Assembly (NCBI RefSeq): GCF_013204885.1
Contig: NZ_JABMKX010000002.1
Coordinates: forward strand, 62,001 to 126,000
Direction of reading: 5' to 3'
DNA from: Paenibacillus tritici
GTDB taxonomy: Bacteria > Bacillota > Bacilli > Paenibacillales > Paenibacillaceae
DNA: 64,000 nt
Shown piece by piece: positions 26,371 to 34,992 of this stretch. Within the stretch, counting starts at the first letter, position 1; each line of letters opens with the position of its first letter. The notes beneath the pieces are model-generated. The model did no database searches. It had not been told where the DNA came from and worked only from the letters and a program-made list of their open reading frames with translations. The position numbers and the translations under genes were made by a program.

Positions 26371-26561
26371 CAAATGGAAATAGGTAGCTTAATTTGTCCA
26401 TTTCCGAAGATAATGGGCAAGCAAGTGGATAAACAGCATCTACTGTTGTTGATTTTTGCGACTTTGCAGGAATGGTGCGCATTTAAGTGCTGTTTGTCCA
26501 ACTGCTGCCCCGACACGATCCCGTCGTTCATCAGCAAGTGCTAAAAATCCAACTGCTATTG
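26371..26561. repeat. Dispersed palindromic repeat family, copy C
   Basis: GTGGATAAACAGCATCTACT and AAGTGCTGTTTGTCCAACTG are inverted partners; the segment ends AAAAATCCAACTGCTATT. It is clearly related to the element inside the 440 bp duplication and weakly coding at most. Confidence 0.75.
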
Positions 26562-26665
26562 TTTTCACCTCTCTCCATATCCTACATGCTTAACTACAAC
26601 CCAACTATTGCTCCGCTCCGCCCTTAACCTCCCGGTTTGCTATCACCATATCCGGTAGAAAAACC

Positions 26666-26697
26666 AAAAATTCCCGATCCGTATTGAGGATCGGGAA
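26666..26697 (-). terminator. Rho-independent terminator of the GNAT gene
   Basis: TTCCCGATCC (26671-26680) pairs perfectly with GGATCGGGAA (26688-26697), then TTTTT on the minus strand, 11 bp beyond the stop codon. Confidence 0.9.
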
Positions 26698-26707
26698 GGG
26701 TCACGCG

Positions 26708-27319
26708 CTAGTCCAGCAGCTTCTCCATATGCAGCACTTTGGCAAAGCCCGCTTGTTCCGTGAACAGCCGGGTATTCTGCACCTTGAAGGTTCTGAAGCC
26801 GAGCCGCTCATAGAGCTTCTTCGCTTGCGGATTGGTGTCAACGACCTCCAGCAGCATCTTGCTGCGGTTCGCCTGACGGGTTAAGGCAAAGGCCGCTTCC
26901 AGCAGCCGGGTTCCGATTCCCAGCCCTCTTGCCTCACTGGAGACGACGAGCGGATCAATATGAATAGAGTCCTTCGGAACGCCGCTGTGAAACATACGGA
27001 ATATACCATAGGCTGCATAACGCCACGCACCGCCTGCTATGCCGAACGTATGTCTGAGAGCCTCGTAGCCCAGCGTTGCGAAGAAGCCGTGTCCTTTTTC
27101 CAGACCGATGAATCCCATCACCCTTCCCCCGCGTACCGCATACAGACCGTCGTCATAACGCAGGCTCCGGCATAGCACCTCCACGGCTTGCTGCTCATTG
27201 CGGGTAAATAACCACAGAGCATTGAACTTCAAGGTGAATCCCTGATAAAACAGTCTGGCAACCTCGAGTTTCTGCGCTTCGTCCAGGCGGTTAACAATCT
27301 CTACCTCTATCGTTGACAT
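26708..27319 (-). CDS. GNAT-family N-acetyltransferase (203 aa)
   Basis: The acetyl-CoA binding loop RGLGIGTRLLEAA is present, preceded by the beta-4 strand IDPLVVSSEA and followed by NPQAKKLYERLGF, the usual beta-5 to alpha-4 region. AAGGAGG precedes the ATG. The gene follows a TetR regulator by 23 bp and shares its terminator, so it is probably the regulator's target. The acetylated substrate cannot be told. Confidence 0.9.
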   Translation of the reverse strand: MSTIEVEIVNRLDEAQKLEVARLFYQGFTLKFNALWLFTRNEQQAVEVLCRSLRYDDGLYAVRGGRVMGFIGLEKGHGFFATLGYEALRHTFGIAGGAWRYAAYGIFRMFHSGVPKDSIHIDPLVVSSEARGLGIGTRLLEAAFALTRQANRSKMLLEVVDTNPQAKKLYERLGFRTFKVQNTRLFTEQAGFAKVLHMEKLLD

Positions 27320-27342
27320 ACAGCTTCCTCCTTAATGTTGCT

Positions 27343-27921
27343 TCAGCTGCCGCTTCGTCCCGGGGCGCCGAAGCCTTGAATGACGGTGGATACCAACAAT
27401 TGCGGAGCATCATTCTTCGCAAGATTGCCATTCTGGATCTCCTGCCAGGCGACGAACAGCAGATTATACATGACGGTGATCATCCAGTGGGCGGGCATCG
27501 CGGCATTCAGCAGACCGCGTGTCTGCCAGCCTTCCACCGCTTCCCGCAGCGGTTGCTTGACGCGGGCTTCCTCGGCAAGAATATCAGGATTCTCTTCAAC
27601 CGATGCCGCGAAGCTGAGAAAAGACATCTTGCTGCCCAAAGGAATCAGCACCTCGAACACCTCTGTCAGGAAGCGGAGCATATCGCTGTCATCATTCAGG
27701 ATTCCTGTGAGCGCTTCATCCACCAGCCCGATAGCATTCAGCGCCAGCGCATCCAGCAGCAGCTCCCTTGTGGAGAAATAGCGGTGCAGCGTGGCAATCC
27801 CGATGTGTGCATGATCCGCGATCTCCTGCAGCGTAGCCGTCGGCTTCAACACCATCAGCTCCGTGGCTGCGTCCAGAATAGCTTTCCGTTTATTGTCCTT
27901 AACACTGGGTTTCATGAACAT
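27343..27921 (-). CDS. TetR-family transcriptional regulator (192 aa)
   Basis: The N-terminal helix-turn-helix reads ATLQEIADHAHIGIATLHRYFSTRELL (about 30-56), the TetR pattern with an HRYF recognition end. The C-terminal ligand domain is poorly conserved, as usual. The protein could start at the ATG at 27921 or two codons later. A near-palindrome with AATGATA and TATCATT half-sites lies 44-65 bp upstream, so it probably represses itself and the acetyltransferase gene after it. Confidence 0.9.
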   Translation of the reverse strand: MFMKPSVKDNKRKAILDAATELMVLKPTATLQEIADHAHIGIATLHRYFSTRELLLDALALNAIGLVDEALTGILNDDSDMLRFLTEVFEVLIPLGSKMSFLSFAASVEENPDILAEEARVKQPLREAVEGWQTRGLLNAAMPAHWMITVMYNLLFVAWQEIQNGNLAKNDAPQLLVSTVIQGFGAPGRSGS

Positions 27922-27964
27922 AGGCCTGCCTTTGCTGTAATTTAAGTGATATCTTTGTTAATAT

Positions 27965-27986
27965 AATGATATATTTATCTATCATT
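27965..27986. promoter_or_regulatory. Candidate TetR operator
   Basis: AATGATA (27965-27971) and TATCATT (27980-27986) form the arms of a 22 bp near-palindrome in an AT-rich segment upstream of the TetR gene. Confidence 0.5.
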
Positions 27987-28042
27987 TATTATCATTTTAT
28001 ACCCGCGGATAGCTGGTGTCAAATTGTTGATGTACACAAGTA

Positions 28043-28086
28043 GAAACGGCATTGCCGTCCTTTTATAAGGACGGTATTCGTTTCAG
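28043..28086. repeat. Short intergenic palindromic element, copy 2
   Basis: Inner stem GCCGTCCTT/AAGGACGGT with outer GAAACG and CGTTTC arms; a close match to 1766-1809. Confidence 0.6.
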
Positions 28087-28137
28087 CGAGAAATATAAAG
28101 ATAAGTTATTGTGTACAACATATAAATTCTTATATTT

Positions 28138-28184
28138 TTAAAAACCCCCTCAAAAAAGCGTCATAACGCTTCTTCAAGGGGGTT
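28138..28184 (-). terminator. Rho-independent terminator of the arabinofuranosidase gene
   Basis: AACCCCCT (28143-28150) pairs with AGGGGGTT (28177-28184), with an inner AAGCG/CGCTT stem and a T-rich tail on the minus strand. Confidence 0.85.
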
Positions 28185-28197
28185 AGGTCAGGGGCTA

Positions 28198-30141
28198 TTA
28201 TGCCCCGCAATACATTTTCAGCACATGGAAGGACTTAGGGCCGATCTCATAGACCATGGAGCCTGCGGTCTCCAGCGGATAGGAATGCGGAGCGATGTTG
28301 CGGGGAGTCCCGATCGAGTTCACATCCTCCTCCTGCCCCTGCATGACATACGCCTCACCGAGTCCGGTCAGGGACATCTCAGTCTCCAGCTCCACTCTCA
28401 CACTTCGCTCCAAGGTGTTCACCAGCTTCACGTAGATTACCTGCGCCTCTTCGTCGTAAGAGACAGTGAACGGGATCTCTTCCTGCTCATTCACAGTCTG
28501 CAATAGCTTCGTTCCCATTAGCGTACTGTACATCTGCTGCACATAATAGCTTGGCGTGCCGTAGCTATTCTCCCCGTCGAACCAGATCATGTCAGGCGAC
28601 CACTGGGCGTAGCCGAGTCTGGCGAACAACGGTGCATAAGAAGCAAGCACCACAATATCGGCGTTGCGCTCAAGACCCGTCAGGAATGCGGCCTCTGCCA
28701 GCGCTGCTCCCCAGCTGTTGAAGTGCGGCGCATTCATCCCGTTGCCATAGTGACCCGCATATTCCCCCGCGAACACCTTAATGTCTCTCGGGTACTGATC
28801 ATAGAAATGTACGTTCTCGCACAGCCATTCCGGCTTCACATAATAATGCTCATCGACAGCATAGACGAAATTAGGGTTAGCCTTGGCCCGCTTACGGTAA
28901 TACTCCCACGCCCGGGTGTAGTGTTCCGAGCTGACATCCGGCCCTGCGGAGCCGATGAGCTGTACGGACGGGTACTGCGCATGAATCGCCTGCTCGAACA
29001 GGTCGTACCGGGTGAAGAAATCCGCATGCTCCGTCTCCCACTGTTCATTGCCTAGCCCAATCAGCTCCAGACCGAACGGCGCAGGATGGCCCATCTGCAA
29101 GCGGAGAGCGCCCCACTGCGATTCCACTGGCCCGTTGGCGAATTCCAGCAGATCCAGGGCATCCTGAATATACTTCTGAAAATCCTCATCATGCACGCCC
29201 ACATGCTCAGTAGACTGGAACTGGCAGGCCAGCCCGACGTTCAGCACCGGAATCGGCCGCGCAACCAGGTATTCGCAGAGCAGAAAATACTCATAGAACC
29301 CAATCCCCAGGCTCTGATTATAATGACTATACTCGCTGGTGTAGTGATTCTCTTCATTGTTTCCATGCATCGCCCAGCGGCTGCTATTATTCCTGCGCTG
29401 CTCGGCGGCACCCACACTCTGCTTCCATTGGTAGCGGTTCTCCAGGTTATAACCCTCAACAATACATCCTCCCGGGAACCTAAGGAAGCCGGGCTTCATC
29501 TCTTGCAGCAGTTCAACCAGATCCCGGCGGAATAAGCCCAGCACTGCATTGGAGGGAATCATGGATACGAAGTCGAAGCAGACCGTACCTGGAGCATCCA
29601 GCCGGATGACGAAATCCCCATACGATACAGGTTCACTACAGTTAAGCTGCGCCGTATAGCGTGTCCACTCTTCCCCTACCGCTGTCGCGATGATTGCCTG
29701 TGCCATAACCGTGCTATTTTTCTCAACCGAAACTTCAATGCCTCCTGCATACCCCTCTGCTCTGGCATAGAAGGATACCTGATACTGAAGCCCCGGCTTC
29801 AGAGAGACTCCATCATAGGCTTTATTGGTAAAAGCGTTCTGACGGTCTGCGGCCGTAAACTCCAGATAATGGGGGTTCACCTCATTCTGGGGATGCTCCG
29901 TTTGAATCTGCAGCATTGCCCCACTCGACTCTGCGGGATAAGCCGTCCAGCCATAGAGGCCGTCATAGCTCTCGCTGAAGCGCCCCTTGTCCCCCTTGGC
30001 TTCCATGAACTCGAAGGAACGGTTCTCAATCATCTCCGCATGCAGCCCGCCGTCCAGACCGTAGTTGATATCTTCGAAGAAGAGGCCAATCATCCCCTTG
30101 GAAATTGATACTCCTGGTTTATCTGTGATTTGTAATTTCAT
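28198..30141 (-). CDS. GH51-type alpha-L-arabinofuranosidase (647 aa)
   Basis: It opens with the GH51 pattern SKGMIGLFFEDINYGLDGGLHAEMIENRSFE, then a carbohydrate-binding-like insertion (about 70-205), the barrel with FLRFPGGCIVEGYNLENRYQWK and the acid/base Glu in GLGNEQWE, a likely nucleophile Glu in VFAGEYAGHYG, and a C-terminal beta domain. No signal peptide, so it should act in the cytoplasm, trimming arabinose from imported arabino-oligosaccharides or arabinoxylan fragments. GAGGTCC precedes the ATG. It is downstream of the GH5 gene by 48 bp and probably co-transcribed. Confidence 0.93.
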   Translation of the reverse strand: MKLQITDKPGVSISKGMIGLFFEDINYGLDGGLHAEMIENRSFEFMEAKGDKGRFSESYDGLYGWTAYPAESSGAMLQIQTEHPQNEVNPHYLEFTAADRQNAFTNKAYDGVSLKPGLQYQVSFYARAEGYAGGIEVSVEKNSTVMAQAIIATAVGEEWTRYTAQLNCSEPVSYGDFVIRLDAPGTVCFDFVSMIPSNAVLGLFRRDLVELLQEMKPGFLRFPGGCIVEGYNLENRYQWKQSVGAAEQRRNNSSRWAMHGNNEENHYTSEYSHYNQSLGIGFYEYFLLCEYLVARPIPVLNVGLACQFQSTEHVGVHDEDFQKYIQDALDLLEFANGPVESQWGALRLQMGHPAPFGLELIGLGNEQWETEHADFFTRYDLFEQAIHAQYPSVQLIGSAGPDVSSEHYTRAWEYYRKRAKANPNFVYAVDEHYYVKPEWLCENVHFYDQYPRDIKVFAGEYAGHYGNGMNAPHFNSWGAALAEAAFLTGLERNADIVVLASYAPLFARLGYAQWSPDMIWFDGENSYGTPSYYVQQMYSTLMGTKLLQTVNEQEEIPFTVSYDEEAQVIYVKLVNTLERSVRVELETEMSLTGLGEAYVMQGQEEDVNSIGTPRNIAPHSYPLETAGSMVYEIGPKSFHVLKMYCGA

Positions 30142-30189
30142 TTATAGGACCTCGCTTAGAAAAGAGTAATTAAACTTTCTATTTGCCAC

Positions 30190-31203
30190 TTACAAATAAG
30201 AAATAATCTCCGTCGTAATGCTGCTGTCGTAGCGGTCAGAGATGCCGAAGGACATGGATTTATAGGTCCACGCTGCCCGTCCGATCTTGTATTGTTCAAA
30301 CACTCCATGCACATCCTTATACCAGTTCACCACGCTAGGAGAGGGGGCATGTTCAATGACTCCGTATTCCCCGCAATACAGATACACGTTACGCTCTGCT
30401 GCAACATCCAAGGCTGTCTGGATCAGGCTGGTGATGTACTCAGGCCCCATCTGGCTGAAGCCATCTCCCTGAAATCCCGATCCAAAAGCGCCGATGGTGG
30501 CCGAAGTGCTGCGGTACACCGCCAGCTCACCCGGGTAGTCCATACTGCTCTTAGGCATCTGCTCCACCCATTCTGCACGCTGGTGAGTGAACAGGAACGG
30601 CTCATAGAAGTGGAAGGTATACACGATATTGTCGTCGTAGGGCTGATCCAGCAGCTTGAGGGTATGCACGCTGTTCCACTGAATGCCGCCGATAATGATT
30701 TTGGTCTCCGGCGCATGCTGGCGAATCTCGGTAATCGTCCGGCGGGCCAGTGCATTCCAGCGGCTGCTGTCCTGCTCCACAATTTCATTCAGCAATTCAA
30801 AAGCCACAGTATCCTTATAAGCTGCGTAACGGACAGAGATTGCCTTCCACAAATTCAGGAACCGCTCCTGGAGCGCCGGATCATCAAACAGGGAATTCGC
30901 AGACACGCTGTCGAAGGAGAACCCGGGCGTCTTATGCAGATCAATAATGAGATTCAGCCCGTTGGCCGCGCACCAGCGAATACAGTTGTCGATATGCTTG
31001 AACCCTGCATAAGCCTCAGCGTTCGAGGGGTCTTCAATGACTTCATAATCCACCGGCAGCCGTACATGGTCCAGGCCCCAGGAGGCAATCGTTTGGATAT
31101 CCTTTTCCGTAATGAAGGTGTCGTAATGTGCCTGCTGATAAGGACACTGGGACAGCCAGCCTCCGAGATTCACCCCTCTTGAATAACCGGTCCATTCTCT
31201 CAT
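30190..31203 (-). CDS. GH5-family glycoside hydrolase (337 aa)
   Basis: A (beta/alpha)8 cellulase-A-type enzyme: RGVNLGGWLSQ at the N-terminus, WGLDHVRLPVDYEVI, the acid/base Glu in AFELLNEIVE, and the nucleophile Glu in LYCGEYGVIE. There is no signal peptide, which points to an intracellular exo-glucanase or glycosidase rather than a secreted cellulase. I chose the ATG at 31203 (MREWTGYS) since GAGAGG lies nine bases before it; an ATG three codons earlier overlaps that site. A divergent AraC regulator begins 188 bp away and likely controls this gene and the arabinofuranosidase. Confidence 0.9.
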   Translation of the reverse strand: MREWTGYSRGVNLGGWLSQCPYQQAHYDTFITEKDIQTIASWGLDHVRLPVDYEVIEDPSNAEAYAGFKHIDNCIRWCAANGLNLIIDLHKTPGFSFDSVSANSLFDDPALQERFLNLWKAISVRYAAYKDTVAFELLNEIVEQDSSRWNALARRTITEIRQHAPETKIIIGGIQWNSVHTLKLLDQPYDDNIVYTFHFYEPFLFTHQRAEWVEQMPKSSMDYPGELAVYRSTSATIGAFGSGFQGDGFSQMGPEYITSLIQTALDVAAERNVYLYCGEYGVIEHAPSPSVVNWYKDVHGVFEQYKIGRAAWTYKSMSFGISDRYDSSITTEIISYL

Positions 31204-31390
31204 ACCTATCATCCTCTCCGGCCTCAGCCTTCAACATATGCTTCAGTGACTGCTTGTATTAAGCATAGATACATCCGGGCAGCAGAACAATTACACATCG
31301 TGCGTAAGTACTAACTTATTGTGCAATCCTTATTTACAAGTAGTGCTCTTAACTTCTACAATAGACCTAACTGCTGCACTGGAGGTTCAT

Positions 31391-32188
31391 ATGAATATAC
31401 AGAACATCGGCTACAATCATAGCCATGACGCGGATTTCATCATCAACCGGCCCCAGGGGTCCGGAGACTATATGCTGCTGCTGCTGAAGACCCCGGCAAT
31501 CTTCACCTTCGCTGGGTTGCAGCAGGTTACAGAACCTGATTCTTTCATTCTGTACAGTGAGTATACCCCGCAGTTCTACCGGGCTTATGGGCCGCAGTTC
31601 ACCAATGACTGGTTCCATTTCCGGCTGGACAAGCCGGGCGACGCTGCACTGCTGGACCGGCTGGCGATCCCCAGGGATGAAGTGATCCCGGTTGGCGATC
31701 TGAACGAGCTGTCGATCATCATTAACCATTTGTGCTATGAATCGTATTCCGAGAACCCGCATAAGGACGAGACGATGGAATTATATCTGCAATTATTCTT
31801 CATTAAGCTGAGCAACCGGATTCACTCCGCCCAGAAGGAGGTCGGCAACACCCACTACAACAAGATGTCTCTCATCCGCACCAAAATCTATAATCAGCCC
31901 TTCCTGAACTGGACGATCGGGGGTCTGTCCCACGAGCTGACCATGAGTCGCTCCTGCTTCCAGCACCTGTACAAAGATTACTTCGGCGTAAGCCCGATGG
32001 CGGACGTCATTGCCAGCCGGATCGAACATGCGAAATACCTGCTTACCACTACCGATATCTCTGTCAAAAAAATTGCAGAGATGAGCGGCTACGCAAGCGA
32101 GATCCACTTCATGCGGCAGTTCAAGCAGCAGACGGGGCAGACGCCGTCACAGTACAGGGAGCACAAAATAAAGCCAGACCGCTTGTAA
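31391..32188 (+). CDS. AraC-family transcriptional regulator (265 aa)
   Basis: A cupin-like N-terminal sensing domain is followed by two helix-turn-helix motifs at the C-terminus (IGGLSHELTMSRSCFQHLYKDYFG; VKKIAEMSGYASEIHFMRQFKQQTG) and the closing PSQYREHK. The frame is open from 31319, but GGAGG lies five bases before the ATG at 31391. It is transcribed away from the GH5/GH51 pair, the typical layout for a local activator. Its last codons are part of a terminator hairpin. Confidence 0.92.
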   Translation: MNIQNIGYNHSHDADFIINRPQGSGDYMLLLLKTPAIFTFAGLQQVTEPDSFILYSEYTPQFYRAYGPQFTNDWFHFRLDKPGDAALLDRLAIPRDEVIPVGDLNELSIIINHLCYESYSENPHKDETMELYLQLFFIKLSNRIHSAQKEVGNTHYNKMSLIRTKIYNQPFLNWTIGGLSHELTMSRSCFQHLYKDYFGVSPMADVIASRIEHAKYLLTTTDISVKKIAEMSGYASEIHFMRQFKQQTGQTPSQYREHKIKPDRL

Positions 32189-32207
32189 GCAGTTTGGCTT
32201 TATTTTT
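32166..32207. terminator. Bidirectional terminator between AraC and VOC genes
   Basis: AAATAAAGCCA (32166-32176) pairs perfectly with TGGCTTTATTT (32195-32205); T-runs occur on both strands. It overlaps the end of the AraC coding region. Confidence 0.8.
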
Positions 32208-32580
32208 AGTGATATTCCAAGAACTCAAGACGATTCCCGAAAGGGTCATTTATATAGAAGCGCCTGACGCCTTCATCCGCCCTTGCTTCATCATCCGTGA
32301 CTTGAATGTTATTCTGCAACAGATGCTCACGTAACTTATTCAAGTGCTGCACATGAAATGCCGGATGCGCTTTGGTAGCGGGAACAAAATCCCGTTGTAC
32401 CCCGATATGTACCTGATGCGTCCCGCATTGGAACCAAACCCCGCCACGCTTTTGCAGCAATTCTGGTTTGGGAATCTCCGGCCAGCCTAACAAGCTATTG
32501 AAGAATCTCCGGGCCTCAGCTTCACAGCCTTCCGGGGCTGCCAGTTGTACATGGTCTAAACCACAATAATTGTAGGCCAT
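32206..32580 (-). CDS. VOC-superfamily (glyoxalase/bleomycin-resistance-like) protein (124 aa)
   Basis: A single-chain VOC protein with LDHVQLAAPEGCEAEARRFF at the start and FYINDPFGNRLEFLEYH at the end. Candidate metal ligands are His10 and the late Glu. GAGGAGG precedes the ATG. Dioxygenase, glyoxalase or binding-protein roles are all possible; neighbours give no hint. Confidence 0.88.
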   Translation of the reverse strand: MAYNYCGLDHVQLAAPEGCEAEARRFFNSLLGWPEIPKPELLQKRGGVWFQCGTHQVHIGVQRDFVPATKAHPAFHVQHLNKLREHLLQNNIQVTDDEARADEGVRRFYINDPFGNRLEFLEYH

Positions 32581-32795
32581 CCATCTTCCTCCTCAGTAGT
32601 TTCATCTAATGAAACTTTATTTCATAATATAATTCTATATTATAGTAATTCCTGATAAAAATCCATAAAATAACCCCACAAAGTGGGGCTTAAGCTTCGA
32701 TGATGACTCAGGTACTTTGCGGGGACCCCAAAACGTATAAATTCTCTTGAAAAAAAACAGTCCCCTCTAAGGCGGACCGCTTCATTACTTAAAGC

Positions 32796-33278
32796 TTATA
32801 GATAGCAGAAGTATAGCGTACAGATAATATAAATCTTATACAAAGTAACTTCATAGTCTGCAAAAACCTTGCCGATCATCTGTTCCACCACACTCCACTC
32901 CCCATTTGCCAATCCGCAGCCAATGTTATACGGAAGCGCCACAGACAGACCCTTGGCCTGTGCCTCTGTCTTCAGGATGGTTAACGCTTGCTCCAGCGCA
33001 GCATAATCCGTATACCGGGTTTTGCTTTTTCCATAGTTAAGCTGGCCGAACAGATTCGCCGTGTACTTCGCGCCCGTCTGCACCAGCTGGCAGTGTCCGA
33101 GCAACTCGTCAGGCGTGTGCTGCTCACAGTATTTTTTATACTCAGGATATAAATTCGGATAACGGTCCCGCAGGATCTTCGCAATCCCCGACCCCATCAC
33201 CCCCTGACAATTCACCTGGTGTCCCAAGATGTCTTCCTCCGCTTCTAACAGATCGCCGTTCATTAACCGGATTGTCAT
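32796..33278 (-). CDS. Macro-domain protein, ADP-ribose-phosphate phosphatase-like (160 aa)
   Basis: The macro fold is shown by GDLLEAEEDILGHQVNCQG, the glycine loop VMGSGIAKILRDRYP, and the ADP-ribose pocket LPYNIGCGLANGEWSVV. Members of this branch (Poa1p-like) bind ADP-ribose derivatives, and some reverse DNA or protein ADP-ribosylation. AGGAGGG precedes the ATG. It starts 48 bp after the end of the peptide-maturation operon, with no terminator between them, so read-through is possible. Its higher GC suggests it belongs to the host backbone. No partner ADP-ribosyltransferase is visible next to it. Confidence 0.88.
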   Translation of the reverse strand: MTIRLMNGDLLEAEEDILGHQVNCQGVMGSGIAKILRDRYPNLYPEYKKYCEQHTPDELLGHCQLVQTGAKYTANLFGQLNYGKSKTRYTDYAALEQALTILKTEAQAKGLSVALPYNIGCGLANGEWSVVEQMIGKVFADYEVTLYKIYIICTLYFCYL

Positions 33279-33326
33279 GCCTCTGCCCTCCTATAGTCAC
33301 TTCGTAGTTACTTCCTGACAGTGATT

Positions 33327-34934
33327 TCAATTATTATTGTGATTCGGCTGGCAGGCTTGAATAAGCTTGGGTATAATATCCTTTTCCCTACATTTAAGCA
33401 TTTCAATATTTTTCTGTATCCTATCAATGTTATCAAGATCATATCGCAAATTATTTTTCAGTTGCAAATTTCTTGTCTGCATTGCCAGCCTTTCGATAGA
33501 AGAATATTCATTATAAAGAAATTCAAAATCTTTGATATTCAAGTAATTGTGAGACTTAAGATACTTCAATCGCAGTAGCATGATTTTCTTGTGTTCCCAT
33601 ATCACATGCAAAGGCCGAATATCTCTTTGGAATTCCGAGATATTTAAAATCAAATAATCGTATACAGATATTCCATGGGCGATTCTGGAATCATAGTTTT
33701 CCATAAGTGAACAACTTTCTAACGAGTTTTTAGCATTTATATAGTCTTCAAGCTGCTGTAACATCAGATCCAAGTTAAATTTATAAGTAAAATAGGGATG
33801 AAGTTTAAATATTGATAATAGTCCTATTCCATACCAGCCTTCTCTGCCATCCTCAATCATGGCATCCTCCAACTCTTGAAATGACAACAAACTATGTCTA
33901 ATAACACTGTGCTCACTATAACCGACTATATTAAACGTTCTACTCTGAAGATCATATCCGTAGATCATATTTCCATGGTGATACTCATACTTTCCAAAAC
34001 CCTTACCTTGGGGCACAAAATACTCATTTAAATATACATCAATATAATTATCATCATCCAAAGCATTAATTATAAATTCAGTTATATTTATGTTATTTTT
34101 TTTCAATAGAGAATATTTAATATTTTGAACTCTCAGATATGGACAAAAGGAATAAAAGTCATCATTTAAGTATATACCGGCATTATAGTTCATGGGGATG
34201 GCGTGGATATTGAAGTCTTGGAAGCAGTATAATTGAATAAAATTTGTAGCAATCCAATTTAAATATGCATTATTCTCAGGTGAACATAATGATATTCCCA
34301 TAAAAGCATGGGATTTCAATTCAAATTCAATTGTTCTGATATATTCCCATTTACCTGATAAATTGCGGCAGTACAGATGAATGCGATCACCCATGCGCTC
34401 TATTTTCATAGATGTCGGAAATAGAGAAGCACATATATACTCATATTGGGACTCTGTTCCGGCTGATTCTCTCGTTTGAATGATGATACCATTAACCGAA
34501 GGAGTGGCAAGAATGGATATGTATCTTGAATCTGAGCAAAGGCTTTCTCTGAACATTAAGCCTGCTTTTGCCCAAACGCCAGTATTCTTAAAGTGCTCTA
34601 TCTCGATTTCAATATAACCATCTCCCTTCATCTCAGTATGGATATATTTAAAGGAATCATTACACCCAGTTAGGTCTCCTTCATGGCAAGAAATTTTATT
34701 AAGATCAGATAAAATAACTTTAACCCTATTTTCCACCTTTTTGCTATAGCTGTATTCCGTAATTTCTGTTTCAAACCATTCCGCATTGAATTTCGATTCA
34801 CTTGTTTTGATATTAGAAATCCATAGATTGAAAGGTTCGTCCATTCTATCATCAAATAAAACAGAGGATATATTAACATAATGCGGGTAGGCAGTGAGAA
34901 AACTGTTTTTGCTTACAGGCAATTTTTTTCTCAT
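33327..34934 (-). CDS. RiPP-cluster protein with concanavalin-like N-terminal and unassigned C-terminal domain (535 aa)
   Basis: Residues about 25-235 resemble DUF1349-type concanavalin-A-like domains (NTGVWAKAGLMFRESL, then ILATPSVNGIIIQTRESAG). From about 240 the protein changes character: NDDFYSFCPYLR, YIDVYLNEYFVPQGKGFGKY, and MIYGYDLQSRTFNIVGYSE recall the BtrH-N/papain-like proteins seen in peptide and antibiotic clusters. I see no confident catalytic Cys-His pair. A helical, charged C-terminus follows. There is no signal peptide. AAAGGAG precedes the ATG. It is the last gene of the operon and strongly AT-rich. A role as a maturation or acyl-transfer enzyme, or as a product-binding/immunity factor, is guesswork. 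Confidence 0.7.
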   Translation of the reverse strand: MRKKLPVSKNSFLTAYPHYVNISSVLFDDRMDEPFNLWISNIKTSESKFNAEWFETEITEYSYSKKVENRVKVILSDLNKISCHEGDLTGCNDSFKYIHTEMKGDGYIEIEIEHFKNTGVWAKAGLMFRESLCSDSRYISILATPSVNGIIIQTRESAGTESQYEYICASLFPTSMKIERMGDRIHLYCRNLSGKWEYIRTIEFELKSHAFMGISLCSPENNAYLNWIATNFIQLYCFQDFNIHAIPMNYNAGIYLNDDFYSFCPYLRVQNIKYSLLKKNNINITEFIINALDDDNYIDVYLNEYFVPQGKGFGKYEYHHGNMIYGYDLQSRTFNIVGYSEHSVIRHSLLSFQELEDAMIEDGREGWYGIGLLSIFKLHPYFTYKFNLDLMLQQLEDYINAKNSLESCSLMENYDSRIAHGISVYDYLILNISEFQRDIRPLHVIWEHKKIMLLRLKYLKSHNYLNIKDFEFLYNEYSSIERLAMQTRNLQLKNNLRYDLDNIDRIQKNIEMLKCREKDIIPKLIQACQPNHNNN

Positions 34935-34992
34935 TTTATTCTCCTTTCAATGCTTCACCAATAATTGAAAAAGAAAGCTATTTGAGTTTGAA

